From Tritrichomonas musculus (lineage: Eukaryota; Parabasalia; Tritrichomonadida; Tritrichomonadidae): 64,000 nucleotides of DNA. A program made the translations under genes and the position numbers. Under the pieces are notes generated by a model, which saw only the letters and a program-made list of their open reading frames with translations, had not been told where the DNA came from and ran no database searches. Of this stretch, positions 39,401-48,193 are shown piece after piece. Position 1 is the first letter of the stretch. Every line of letters begins with the position of its first letter. The stretch is from NCBI GenBank assembly GCA_039105265.1, contig JAPFFF010000028.1, positions 1,897,965 to 1,961,964 on the forward strand, given 5' to 3'.

Positions 39401-40304
39401 AAACGGGTGCAAGCGGTGCAAACACAAATTCACAAAGAGACACGACGAAGTTGTCAAGGTACTTTGCAAGTACCTTACCGAAAAGAAGAGAGTCATCGTG
39501 CATTGTAACCAAAGTGTTCGTGGACGCAGCAACGAACACATCACTGGTGACTCTGCTTCTCTCAGACCAGATGTATGGTGGTGGGACGGTGACCAGCTGA
39601 AGATAGCTGAATTCACCATCCCATACGGAATGTTATCTGGCGATGATGATGAATCCACCTTAGTCATACGACGCAGAGAGAAGTTGAACAAGTACCAGAA
39701 GCTTGTCGATGATTGCAAAAACCAGTTGAACTGCAATGTGTCGCTATTTGTGTTCATTGTCTCCTCCCTCGGTGCAATACCCGATGACACCATCAATGAA
39801 CTCAAGAAAGTGACAGTCACGACCAAAGACGCACTCAAACTTGCAGGGAGAATGGTAGCAGCCGCTTTACGTGAATCTATGATATTGTACATTGATACTA
39901 AGATTAAGAAGAGGGTTAACGACAACAATGAAGATGAAGATAACGATAACGATAATGGTAACGATTATGATAACGATGTTGAAAATGTTAATGTTCTTGA
40001 TACTGATGGTGACGATGATTCTAATGATCTCAATGATACTAGCTCCAATGTTACCGACGGGGAGTCCGCAGACGATGAGTACAACTCTGTCAACATCCTG
40101 GACGACGAAGAATGGCGGGAACTCATTGATGCAAGTGCGGATGTTGACAGGTCGGGGCCCCCGTCTGAGCTTGACACTACTGATGATGAAACTGACGTAC
40201 TGGAAAATCCAGGCACCACCCCACTATGGAACCAAACTCAAGGTGCCGACCCTGCCTCCGCTACCGAAGAGGAGGGAGTCCAACACTCCTCTTCTGAATT
40301 TTAG
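33492..40304 (+). CDS. Family A retrotransposon protein: zinc fingers, reverse transcriptase, restriction-like endonuclease
   Basis: 2270 residues. 182-285 is the N-terminal domain shared by all three families (TEVLLQSGVHYNP, ARGQMIISNGQP). 366-599 holds 13 repeats of HHxVDVDNQxVKSTAHVA type. The C2H2 fingers are YCPCCDKTF..H..H near 772, VCPCSDCDY..H..H near 835 and LCMKCKDF..H..H near 898. A linker with an arginine-rich block (DSRRRRRQAG) follows. In the RT, AVGCDGI and WRPITIT precede motif A DFSDAFGSVPH (Asp1490), motif B GVKQGCPLSPTLFN and catalytic YADD at 1589-1592. The knuckle CTRCGQIETLNHILNGC is near 1958, then KRHDE. The endonuclease core is Pro2026-Asp2027-x12-Glu2040. The C-terminus is an Asp/Asn-rich acidic tail. 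By analogy with R2/NeSL elements the protein makes the target nick and reverse-transcribes its RNA in place. The best complete family A copy. Confidence 0.95.
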   Translation: MLFCTTKPRFSELALDADSIDTRIDDFGENFSDDDGNGTPEFRSFSPQISTVDSPFNINYNKLATSPISRNSREINSKTHQNGDQFAPNTTQSNTQPRYVPNVPHNLPSQYSLTDRISYPTEQRHPPVGPAPINIRSTSQSDSNVSPDFSDSEEFRSDAHQSDSTSRPNCARNLIVPNTQRTTEVLLQSGVHYNPTNPEGGQNPSWFVITSDPSLAARSPLSYLAKDKSVEGVLVARGQMIISNGQPILDRNRPAVPASDAELSQKVLLPETFVHPSTVPAVPFNFCSFPRSPFVSHVYNVLNSLAVSFSCNIGCNNHFTDFSNHMSVMNTNMFNVNNSNSFTNNSFINNNISNYNVSHNNVNLVHHSVDVDNQTVESTAHVAHHSVDVDNRVVASMAHVAHHSVDVDNQIVASTAHVVHHNVDVDNQIVKSTAHVAHHSVDVDYQTVKSTAHVAHHSVDVDNQIVKSTAHVAHHAVDVDNQTVKSTAHVAHHTVDVDNQTVKSTAHVAHHAVDVDNQIVKSTAHVAHHAVDVDNQIVKSTAHVAHHAVDVDNQIVKSTAHVAHHAVDVDNQTVTSTAHITHHSVGVDDRVVTSTAHIDHHQVVTKEKLFTSVIEVPKFVFEINEKVVPLFTLSGNHSLLNTFSNNNFLGSRTNSLGTQTTSNSSGTSSVVSGAEEFTDAHSHSEHSDHSDDDNHGGSDDNPSSPVGDNVSIDWIVSELAGVKTKTDMKSLIDILQVANIDTSPFANVSDVDTPIILLMYQKDRWLGVGQFYCPCCDKTFPTCASLSFHLKSTHTTNNIPLEQAAFEYIVGRKLRWKIDSPHLPPDAFHYRTIHVCPCSDCDYLVSRANSLSSHMGSSHQDMEALKREVGVFWAMSILHAKKHRKLLVASDVYHDLHGSLCMKCKDFVGRDKATVKQHTNRSHPQANVEGHRVQAIDISISVNWLSPETDDDEIREANTDLERIKIVRSENRVTQDDERQMPVQPRADESVDLQVMEDRRRGEDSRRRRRQAGFIPANERLPEAHLHSVSSSSEEDTHTIDEHPAHPASASIVDIESCLSKAENWKSRCMKEDDDFVHLPKLWGDRLAKHRKKFEEVFNSEVKDVLNWYNEAINLSDSLEKSSRMLLCEGMISKIILILRKSIRKFVRSARRGSDKIRRPHSLETPIQMKSASKFIAGIELLHSRIHITDEDLDQPQRNVIADIKEKLVRFLSQAPLEFSQLLGSGDLDSIDGLIYDEHYDERMKFIRAKLEELEILNNSPSSLGYKKFLQKFYAEDAKRTLDWFVLNDDTPECVVPVEDFENVYGSSWSDAAALGDDPDGVYTLQRRISSNNSDELKSLILNEEAILKAVRSRSNLSAVGCDGISNGVWKVGGSVTATIIKNVLCCMLDTGLFPEVLKMNKTVMLFKKGDPDDAHSWRPITITPTIYRMLMCHISRSLQTLNSKHRFISPSQKGFMRIPAGAAEHATVVDEMIHDAARNQKSLYITTIDFSDAFGSVPHKLIKKNLTDIGFDLSFVKTIINSYRDSSTKIISNNRRSNSICFRKGVKQGCPLSPTLFNICIEPLLARLNACKEDGYHWLDSATTVQAYADDIIVFSDSEVGMKNLLSVVEHFCSYAGDMKINCKKCHAFTYIAHNGSRSVLNDNFTIAGGRIDNISIQNNTTYLGLPIACKSSQRKHHVFRRIEDMTKDVIRITSSALRFTQAVDAIKRFVIPKIDYELMANTAPTNCLSRLDELIRGKLSKMIGAAGIPTAWFYTTKNDGGLYIQKLTDRQKALTIRLYIALMESNDKSIRDMVKASDEAEIIFRDATIDLTSPFLHLKVKDNGALDAKRNRGTSNILARCVKALHDANMGLILKDDMFTLKDLNSNVTYDVNTSNVVKHIMKVMSDRHYSDLCQHKMRGHTFTTLKNSPLSNYFMKPNALMADSVVRFAIKARTNTLMTASLAAHRNPQMSNRCTRCGQIETLNHILNGCKRCKHKFTKRHDEVVKVLCKYLTEKKRVIVHCNQSVRGRSNEHITGDSASLRPDVWWWDGDQLKIAEFTIPYGMLSGDDDESTLVIRRREKLNKYQKLVDDCKNQLNCNVSLFVFIVSSLGAIPDDTINELKKVTVTTKDALKLAGRMVAAALRESMILYIDTKIKKRVNDNNEDEDNDNDNGNDYDNDVENVNVLDTDGDDDSNDLNDTSSNVTDGESADDEYNSVNILDDEEWRELIDASADVDRSGPPSELDTTDDETDVLENPGTTPLWNQTQGADPASATEEEGVQHSSSEF
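34587..35288 (+). repeat. A2 hairpin-forming 54-nt coding repeats (13 units)
   Basis: Exactly 13 x 54 nt. Typical stem at 34864-34899: CTGTTGAC (bulged G) TTGACAAT, loop CAG, ATTGTCAA GTCAACAG. At 34596-34627 the inner arms are TCGACA/TGTCGA instead of TTGACA/TGTCAA, a paired change that keeps the stem. Confidence 0.95.
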
Positions 40305-40409
40305 GAAGATTTTTTATTGGGGCCCGCCCCTTTTATTTTATTGTGAGTGAATCATCACTCTCGTTTATTAGTATTTTATACTTACTCTAATGATTAATAA
40401 ACGAATTTT

Positions 40410-40434
40410 CCACACGGGAGGAGATTTTTTTTTT
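40410..40434 (+). repeat. Target copy 5
   Basis: CCACACGGGAGGAGA + T10; separates A2 and A3. Confidence 0.95.
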
Positions 40435-40445
40435 AGTTTTCATAT

Positions 40446-43400
40446 ATGCTTTTTTGCACGACCAAACCTAGATTTTCCGAATTAGCACTCGACGCTGATT
40501 CGATTGATACCAAAATTGATGATTTTGGTGGAAATTTTTCTGATGATGATGGAAATGGAACACCCGAATTTCGCAGTTTTTCGCCTCAAATTAGTACAGT
40601 AGATAGCCCTTTCAATATAAATTACAACAAACTCGCTACTTCTCCAATATCTCGCCACTCAAGAGAGATCAATTCAAAGACGCACCAAAACGGGGACCAG
40701 TTTGCCCCGAACTCAACTCAATCAAATACACAGCCTCGATATGTTCCAAATGTTCCTCATAATCTTCCCTCGCAATACTCACTCACAGATCGAATTTCAT
40801 ATCCTACGGAGCAGCGGCACCCGCCGGTTGGACCTGCTCCTATCAACATACGGAGTACCTCACAGAGCGATTCCAACGTTTCCCCAGACTTTTCAGATTC
40901 CGAAGAATTTAGATCAGATGCGCATCAAAGTGATTCTACGAGCCGACCAAATTGCGCCAGAAATCTCATAGTTCCTAATACACAAAGGACGACAGAGGTA
41001 CTCCTGCAGTCAGGAGTACACTATAATCCGACGAATCCAGAGGGTGGTCAGAACCCCTCTTGGTTCGTCATTACGAGCGATCCTTCACTGGCTGCCCGTT
41101 CCCCTCTGAGTTACCTTGCAAAGGATAAGTCAGTTGAAGGTGTATTGGTTGCCCGAGGACAAATGATCATTTCGAATGGGCAACCAATACTCGACCGAAA
41201 CCGCCCGGCAGTACCTGCTTCAGATGCAGAACTCAGCCAGAAGGTGCTCCTCCCTGAGACCTTCGTCCATCCGAGCACGGTTCCGGCGGTTCCATTCAAT
41301 TTTTGCTCCTTCCCACGTTCGCCTTTTGTTTCCCATGTATACAATGTATTAAACTCGCTGGCGGTCTCATTCTCGTGCAACATCGGTTGCAATAATCACT
41401 TCACCGACTTTTCAAATCACATGTCAGTCATGAATACCAATATGTTCAATGTTAATAATAGTAATAGTTTCACTAATAATAGTTTCACTAATAATAGTTT
41501 CATTAATAATAATATCTCTAACTATAATGTTTCTCATAACAATGTTAATCTTGTTCATCATAGCGTTGACGTCGACAACCAGACTGTCGAGTCAACTGCT
41601 CATGTAGCTCACCACAGCGTTGACGTCGACAATCGGGTTGTCGCGTCAATGGCTCATGTTGCTCATCATAGCGTTGACGTCGACAATCAGATTGTCGCGT
41701 CAACGGCACACGTGGTACATCATAATGTTGACGTTGACAATCAGATTGTCAAGTCAACAGCCCACGTCGCTCATCATTCTGTTGACGTTGACTATCAGAC
41801 TGTCAAGTCAACAGCCCTCGTTGCTAATCATTCTGTTGACGTTGACAATCAGATTGTCAAGTCAACAGCCCACGTCGCTCATCACACTGTTGACGTTGAC
41901 AATCAAACTGTCAAGTCAACAGCTCACGTCGCTCATCACGCTGTTGACGTTGACAATCAGATTGTCAAGTCAACAGCTTACGTCGCTCATCACGCTGTTG
42001 ACGTTGACAATCAGATTGTCAAGTCAACAGCTCACGTCGCTCATCACGCTGTTGACGTTGACAATCAGATTGTCAAGTCAACAGCTCACGTCGCTCACCA
42101 CAACGTTGACGTTGACAACCAAACCGTCACGTCAACGGCTCACATCACGCACCATTCTGTTGGCGTTGACGATCGGGTTGTCACGTCAACTGCTCACATC
42201 GATCATCATCAAGTAGTCACGAAGGAGAAATTATTCACATCAGTGATTGAGGTACCTAAGTTTGTGTTCGAGATCAATGAGAAAGTGGTTCCACTATTTA
42301 CTCTCTCTGGGAACCATTCGTTGCTTAACACATTCTCAAACAATAATTTCCTCGGATCTCGAACCAACTCCTTAGGTACTCAAACTACCAGTAACTCTTC
42401 TGGTACAAGCAGCGTTGTTAGTGGTGCTGAAGAGTTCACCGATGCTCATTCTCACTCTGAACACTCTGATCATTCCGATGATGACAATCACGGTGGTAGT
42501 GATGATAATCCTTCTTCACCTGTGGGTGACAATGTTTCCATTGATTGGATCGTGAGCGAACTGGCTGGTGTGAAGACCAAAACAGACATGAAGTCTCTCA
42601 TTGATATCTTGCAGGTGGCAAACATCGACACTTCACCATTCGCAAACGTTAGCGACGTTGACACTCCTATCATTCTCCTCATGTATCAGAAAGACAGATG
42701 GTTAGGAGTTGGGCAGTTTTACTACCCTTGCTGCGACAAAACGTTTCCCACATGTGCGTCCTTGTCTTTTCACCTCAAATCGACGCACACGACGAATAAC
42801 ATTCCTCTGGAGCAAGCGGCGTTCGAGTACATTGTCGGCAGGAAGCTGAGGTGGAAGATCGATTCACCTCACCTTCCGCCTGACGCTTTTCACTATCGTA
42901 CCATTCACGTTTGTCCGTGCAGCGACTGCGACTACTTGGTCAGCAGAGCGAACTCATTGAGCAGCCACATGGGCTCATCGCACCAGGACATGGAAGCGCT
43001 TAAACGTGAAGTTGGAGTCTTCTGGGCGATGAGCATTCTGCACGCTAAGAAACATCGGAAATTACTAGTGGCTAGCGATGTTTACCATGACCTGCACGGT
43101 TCCTTGTGCATGAAATGCAAGGACTTCGTTGGTAGAGACAAAGCTACAGTCAAACAGCATACCAACAGATCACATCCCCAGGCCAATGTTGAAGGTCATC
43201 GGGTTCAGGCAATCGACATCAGTATATCCGTTAATTGGCTTTCGCCTGAAACCGATGACGATGAAATTCGTGAAGCCAACACTGACCTGGAGAGAATCAA
43301 GATTGTGAGGAGTGAGAACAGAGTCACTCAAGATGATGAGAGACAGATGCCAGTACAACCTCGGGCAGACGAATCGGTGGATCTCCAAGTGATGGAAGAT

Positions 43401-46400
43401 CGTCGTCGCGGGGAAGACTCACGCAGACGGAGACGACAGGCTGGGTTCATACCTGCCAACGAGAGACTACCTGAGGCGCACTTGCATTCAGTCTCTTCAT
43501 CTAGCGAAGAAGATATTCACACAATTGATGAACATCCGGCTCACCCAGCGTCAGCTTCGATCGTGGACATTGAGAGTTGCCTGTCCAAAGCTGAAAATTG
43601 GAAGTCGAGGTGCATGAAGGAAGATGATGATTTCGTGCACCTCCCGAAGCTGTGGGGTGACCGTTTAGCGAAACACAGGAAAAAGTTCGAAGAAGTGTTT
43701 AACAGTGAAGTCAAGGATGTTCTCAATTGGTATAATGAAGCTATTAACCTCTCTGACTCTTTGGAAAAGAGCAGCCGAATGCTTCTCTGCGAAGGGATGA
43801 TTTCGAAAATCATTCTCATTCTACGGAAGTCGATTAGGAAGTTCGTTCGTTCGGCACGGAGAGGTTCAGATAAGATTCGTCGCCCGCATTCCTTGGAGAC
43901 ACCGATTCAGATGAAGTCGGCCTCCAAATTCATCGCTGGTATTGAACTCCTGCATTCCCGTATTCACATCACTGATGAAGATCTCGATCAACCTCAACGT
44001 AATGTCATCGCAGACATCAAAGAAAAGCTTGTTCGCTTTCTGTCACAGGCTCCTTTGGAGTTCTCTCAACTTCTTGGGAGTGGTGACTTGGACTCAATTG
44101 TCGGTTTGATTTACGATGAGCATTACGATGAAAGGATGAAATTCATACGTGCCAAGCTAGAGGAATTGGAGATTCTCAACAACTCTCCTTCCTCGCTTGG
44201 CTACAAGAAGTTCCTTCAGAAATTCTACGCTGAAGACGCCAAACGTACACTCGACTGGTTCGTGTTGAACGACGACACACCGGAATGTGTCGTCCCAGTC
44301 GAAGATTTCGAGAACGTGTACGGGTCCTCGTGGAGCGATGCTGCTGCTCTCGGGGATGACCCAGATGGTGTTTACACTCTTCAGCGCAGAATTTCATCGA
44401 ATAATTCTGATGAACTCAAATCACTCATCCTCAACGAAGAAGCTATTCTCAAAGCGGTCAGATCGAGATCCAATCTGTCTGCCGTCGGATGCGACGGCAT
44501 TTCAAATGGTGTGTGGAAGGTTGGCGGGAGTGTCACGGCGACGATCATCAAGAATGTGTTGTGTTGCATGCTTGACACGGGTCTCTTTCCGGAGGTGTTG
44601 AAAATGAACAAAACCGTCATGTTGTTTAAGAAAGGAGACCCTGACGACGCCCATTCGTGGCGTCCTATCACCATCACTCCGACGATTTATCGGATGCTGA
44701 TGTGTCACATCAGCCGCTCGCTTCAAACGCTGAATTCAAAACATAGGTTCATATCACCGAGTCAGAAAGGATTCATGCGTATTCCAGCTGGAGCGGCTGA
44801 GCATGCAACTGTGGTTGATGAGATGATACACGATGCTGCACGGAACCAAAAGTCACTCTACATCACGACGATCGACTTTTCTGATGCATTTGGTTCCGTA
44901 CCACATAAACTTATTAAAAAGAATCTTACAGACATTGGCTTTGATCTTTCTTTTGTTAAAACGATTATTAATTCGTACAGAGACTCTTCGACGAAGATCA
45001 TCAGCAACAACAGACGATCTAATTCTATCTGTTTTCGCAAAGGCGTCAAGCAAGGTTGTCCGCTGAGTCCGACGTTATTCAACATTTGTATCGAACCTCT
45101 CCTCGCGCGGTTGAACGCTTGCAAGGAGGACGGTTATCATTGGTTGGACTCAGCGACAACCGTTCAAGCTTACGCCGATGACATCATTGTGTTCTCGGAC
45201 TCGGAAGTCGGGATGAAGAACTTGCTTTCGGTCGTGGAGCACTTCTGCAGTTATGCAGGCGACATGAAGATCAACTGCAAGAAGTGCCACGCTTTCACAT
45301 ACATTGCTCACAATGGTTCTCGCAGTGTGTTGAACGACAACTTCACCATTGCTGGAGGACGTATTGATAACATCAGTATTCAGAACAATACAACGTATCT
45401 CGGACTTCCAATCGCGTGCAAATCTTCGCAGCGTAAACATCACGTTTTTCGGCGAATCGAAGACATGACGAAGGACGTCATTCGAATTACTAGCAGCGCT
45501 CTTCGGTTCACACAAGCGGTTGACGCCATCAAACGGTTCGTGATTCCCAAGATTGACTACGAACTGATGGCGAACACAGCACCGACAAATTGCCTCAGTC
45601 GATTAGATGAACTCATTCGGGGCAAGCTGTCCAAAATGATCGGTGCTGCTGGTATTCCAACCGCCTGGTTCTACACGACGAAAAACGATGGCGGTCTTTA
45701 CATACAGAAACTCACAGATCGCCAGAAAGCTCTCACTATCAGACTCTACATTGCTTTGATGGAGTCTAACGATAAAAGCATCCGTGATATGGTCAAGGCT
45801 TCTGATGAAGCCGAGATCATCTTCAGGGATGCTACCATCGACTTGACTTCACCGTTCTTGCACCTAAAAGTTAAAGACAATGGTGCGTTAGATGCAAAGC
45901 GTAACCGCGGGACGTCGAACATCTTAGCCCGATGTGTTAAAGCTTTGCACGACGCTAACATGGGTCTGATACTCAAAGATGATATGTTTACGCTCAAAGA
46001 TCTGAATAGTAATGTCACATTTGATGTTAACACCTCTAATGTTGTTAAACACATCATGAAAGTCATGAGTGACCGTTACTATTCAGATCTTTGTCAGCAC
46101 AAGATGAGAGGACATACATTCACGACATTGAAAAACTCACCATTGAGCAACTACTTCATGAAGCCCAATGCTTTGATGGCGGACTCTGTTGTCAGATTCG
46201 CTATCAAAGCACGTACGAATACGCTCATGACAGCATCACTTGCTGCTCACAGAAACCCTCAAATGAGTAACCGTTGCACTCGTTGTGGACAGATTGAAAC
46301 TCTCAATCACATCTTAAACGGGTGCAAGCGGTGCAAACACAAATTCACAAAGAGACACGACGAAGTTGTCAAGGTACTTTGCAAGTACCTTACCGAAAAG

Positions 46401-47222
46401 AAGAGAGTCATCGTGCATTGTAACCAAAGTGTTCGTGGACGCAGCAACGAACACATCACTGGTGACTCTGCTTCTCTCAGACCAGATGTATGGTGGTGGG
46501 ACGGTGACCAGCTGAAGATAGCTGAATTCACCATCCCATACGGAATGTTATCTGGCGATGATGATGAATCCACCTTAGTCATACGACGCAGAGAGAAGTT
46601 GAACAAGTACCAGAAGCTTGTCGATGATTGCAGAAACCAGTTGAACTGCAATGTGTCGCTATTTGTGTTCATTGTCTCCTCCCTCGGTGCAATACCCGAT
46701 GACACCATCAATGAACTCAAGAAAGTGACAGTCACGACCAAAGACGCACTCAAACTTGCAGGGAGGATGGTAGCAGCCGCTTTACGGGAATCTATGATAT
46801 TGTACATTGATACTAAGATTAAGAAGAGGGTTAACGACAACAATGAAGATGATAACGATAACGATAACGATAATGGTAACGATTATGATAACGATGTTGA
46901 AAATGTTAATGTTCTTGATACTGATGGTGACGATGATTCTAATGATCTCAATGATACTAGCTCCAATGTTACCGACGGGGAGTCCGCAGACGATGAGTAC
47001 AACTCTGTCAACATCCTGGACGACGAAGAATGGCGGGAACTCATTGATGCAAGTGCGGATGTTGACAGGTCGGGGCCCCCGTCTGAGCTTGACACTACTG
47101 ATGATGAAACTGACGTACTGGAAAATCCAGGCACCACCCCACTATGGAACCAAACTCAAGGTGCCGACCCTGCCTCCGCTACCGAAGAGGAGGGAGTCCA
47201 ACACTCCTCTTCTGAATTTTAG
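40446..47222 (+). CDS. Family A retrotransposon protein, copy A3 (first zinc-finger Cys replaced by Tyr)
   Basis: 2258 residues with the same domain order as A2. Length differs by one repeat fewer (12 units), five extra residues in a SFTNN stretch before the repeats (about 41468-41485), and one extra residue in the acidic tail. RT YADD and the PD-x12-E endonuclease core are intact. The first finger reads FYYPCCDKTF where A1 and A2 have FYCPCCDKTF (codon TAC at about 42722-42724), removing its first metal ligand. Other differences from A2 are single conservative residues. The copy may still be translated; DNA binding by finger 1 is probably weakened. Confidence 0.93.
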   Translation: MLFCTTKPRFSELALDADSIDTKIDDFGGNFSDDDGNGTPEFRSFSPQISTVDSPFNINYNKLATSPISRHSREINSKTHQNGDQFAPNSTQSNTQPRYVPNVPHNLPSQYSLTDRISYPTEQRHPPVGPAPINIRSTSQSDSNVSPDFSDSEEFRSDAHQSDSTSRPNCARNLIVPNTQRTTEVLLQSGVHYNPTNPEGGQNPSWFVITSDPSLAARSPLSYLAKDKSVEGVLVARGQMIISNGQPILDRNRPAVPASDAELSQKVLLPETFVHPSTVPAVPFNFCSFPRSPFVSHVYNVLNSLAVSFSCNIGCNNHFTDFSNHMSVMNTNMFNVNNSNSFTNNSFTNNSFINNNISNYNVSHNNVNLVHHSVDVDNQTVESTAHVAHHSVDVDNRVVASMAHVAHHSVDVDNQIVASTAHVVHHNVDVDNQIVKSTAHVAHHSVDVDYQTVKSTALVANHSVDVDNQIVKSTAHVAHHTVDVDNQTVKSTAHVAHHAVDVDNQIVKSTAYVAHHAVDVDNQIVKSTAHVAHHAVDVDNQIVKSTAHVAHHNVDVDNQTVTSTAHITHHSVGVDDRVVTSTAHIDHHQVVTKEKLFTSVIEVPKFVFEINEKVVPLFTLSGNHSLLNTFSNNNFLGSRTNSLGTQTTSNSSGTSSVVSGAEEFTDAHSHSEHSDHSDDDNHGGSDDNPSSPVGDNVSIDWIVSELAGVKTKTDMKSLIDILQVANIDTSPFANVSDVDTPIILLMYQKDRWLGVGQFYYPCCDKTFPTCASLSFHLKSTHTTNNIPLEQAAFEYIVGRKLRWKIDSPHLPPDAFHYRTIHVCPCSDCDYLVSRANSLSSHMGSSHQDMEALKREVGVFWAMSILHAKKHRKLLVASDVYHDLHGSLCMKCKDFVGRDKATVKQHTNRSHPQANVEGHRVQAIDISISVNWLSPETDDDEIREANTDLERIKIVRSENRVTQDDERQMPVQPRADESVDLQVMEDRRRGEDSRRRRRQAGFIPANERLPEAHLHSVSSSSEEDIHTIDEHPAHPASASIVDIESCLSKAENWKSRCMKEDDDFVHLPKLWGDRLAKHRKKFEEVFNSEVKDVLNWYNEAINLSDSLEKSSRMLLCEGMISKIILILRKSIRKFVRSARRGSDKIRRPHSLETPIQMKSASKFIAGIELLHSRIHITDEDLDQPQRNVIADIKEKLVRFLSQAPLEFSQLLGSGDLDSIVGLIYDEHYDERMKFIRAKLEELEILNNSPSSLGYKKFLQKFYAEDAKRTLDWFVLNDDTPECVVPVEDFENVYGSSWSDAAALGDDPDGVYTLQRRISSNNSDELKSLILNEEAILKAVRSRSNLSAVGCDGISNGVWKVGGSVTATIIKNVLCCMLDTGLFPEVLKMNKTVMLFKKGDPDDAHSWRPITITPTIYRMLMCHISRSLQTLNSKHRFISPSQKGFMRIPAGAAEHATVVDEMIHDAARNQKSLYITTIDFSDAFGSVPHKLIKKNLTDIGFDLSFVKTIINSYRDSSTKIISNNRRSNSICFRKGVKQGCPLSPTLFNICIEPLLARLNACKEDGYHWLDSATTVQAYADDIIVFSDSEVGMKNLLSVVEHFCSYAGDMKINCKKCHAFTYIAHNGSRSVLNDNFTIAGGRIDNISIQNNTTYLGLPIACKSSQRKHHVFRRIEDMTKDVIRITSSALRFTQAVDAIKRFVIPKIDYELMANTAPTNCLSRLDELIRGKLSKMIGAAGIPTAWFYTTKNDGGLYIQKLTDRQKALTIRLYIALMESNDKSIRDMVKASDEAEIIFRDATIDLTSPFLHLKVKDNGALDAKRNRGTSNILARCVKALHDANMGLILKDDMFTLKDLNSNVTFDVNTSNVVKHIMKVMSDRYYSDLCQHKMRGHTFTTLKNSPLSNYFMKPNALMADSVVRFAIKARTNTLMTASLAAHRNPQMSNRCTRCGQIETLNHILNGCKRCKHKFTKRHDEVVKVLCKYLTEKKRVIVHCNQSVRGRSNEHITGDSASLRPDVWWWDGDQLKIAEFTIPYGMLSGDDDESTLVIRRREKLNKYQKLVDDCRNQLNCNVSLFVFIVSSLGAIPDDTINELKKVTVTTKDALKLAGRMVAAALRESMILYIDTKIKKRVNDNNEDDNDNDNDNGNDYDNDVENVNVLDTDGDDDSNDLNDTSSNVTDGESADDEYNSVNILDDEEWRELIDASADVDRSGPPSELDTTDDETDVLENPGTTPLWNQTQGADPASATEEEGVQHSSSEF
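41556..42203 (+). repeat. A3 hairpin-forming 54-nt coding repeats (12 units)
   Basis: Exactly 12 x 54 nt, one unit fewer than A2 with otherwise matching unit order, the usual signature of unequal exchange or slippage. Confidence 0.95.
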
Positions 47223-47329
47223 GCAGATTTTTTTTATTGGGGCCCGCCCCTTTTATTTTATTGTGAGTGAATCATCACTCTCGTTTATTAGTATTTTATA
47301 CTTACTCTAATGATTAATAAACGAATTTA

Positions 47330-47353
47330 CCACACGGGAGGAGATTTTTTTTT
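47330..47353 (+). repeat. Target copy 6 (last with the GGAGGAGA form)
   Basis: CCACACGGGAGGAGA + T9; separates A3 and S1.2. Confidence 0.95.
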
Positions 47354-48193
47354 CATTTTTATTTCCGAGGTTTTGGTTAACTTTAGCTACATATTCGTGA
47401 TCAGCACCTTCTACTGAGTCGATTGATACCACTCTTCTCGACTTTTCTCAAAATTTTCAAAACTGATTTCAATTATATTAGAACTCATATCACAAAGTCC
47501 GACCACTCGATATATCACTCAGTTATACTACCTTAGTTCATTACAATTTATCAATCTCAGCTCTTAACGTTATACTTGTCATTCGATCAGATATATATTC
47601 TAGAACCAAAATCTCATTCTTTTACTCTTATGTTATTATTCTCCTCTCTCTCATGTTGTTTATTCAGATTCCTTCGATCATACTGTCTTATTGACTCTAT
47701 TTTACATCTTTAATTTGCAGTATTTTACGTTATTTATAGACTATACATAGCTCAGATCGAAGTTAATTTACTCTCTTTGTTATTGGAGTCGCCCTCTTTT
47801 ATTGAGTCCACTTGATGTTCCTTATCTCTTCCGGGCCCTGAAGAGTGCTTGACGGCTGCCGATTAAACTTTGACGGATATATATATCCTATTTAAGTTGC
47901 TATGGCTCAATGCGTCTATAGACTCAACGGATGGATGCCCATGAGATCCATTCAGACGACGATCATATGGCTTTCAATTGTTGATCGTTCATTATTCAAT
48001 TAATACTCGTTCCCTCTCAATTAATTGAATATTTTTTTAATTGTTCTGTTGCTCCTTATGCTCAAGTTGGTCTCACTTTAAAGGTTTAAGCATACCTTTT
48101 TTTCTTACAAAATTGCTTTTTTTGATTGAAAGTTTTGCGAACTTTCGCTTCCTTTTTGCTTTTATGCATTTCTAACCGCTTTTAATAAACAAT
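47354..48193 (+). mobile_element. S1.2, non-autonomous retroelement (840 bp)
   Basis: Full-length copy of S1 with scattered substitutions relative to S1.1 (for example TTTCCGAGG near the 5' end). The two flanking target copies differ: GGAGGAGA-T on the left, GGAGGAG-T on the right. Confidence 0.88.

Larger units (their letters stand above)
33481..40409 (+). mobile_element. A2, family A RLE-type non-LTR retrotransposon (6929 bp, intact)
   Basis: Complete, flanked by target copies 4 and 5. The leader AGTTTTCATAT contains an initiator-like TCATA 5 nt before the ATG. A 5' hairpin CGAATTAGC/GCTGATTCG lies at 33524-33548. The 3' UTR holds GGGG/CCCC and GAGTGA/TCACTC stems and ends TAATAAACGAATTTT. 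Confidence 0.95.
40435..47329 (+). mobile_element. A3, family A RLE-type non-LTR retrotransposon (6895 bp)
   Basis: Complete, flanked by target copies 5 and 6, and directly downstream of its near-twin A2. It has the same leader, 5' hairpin and 3' UTR as A2. Confidence 0.95.
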
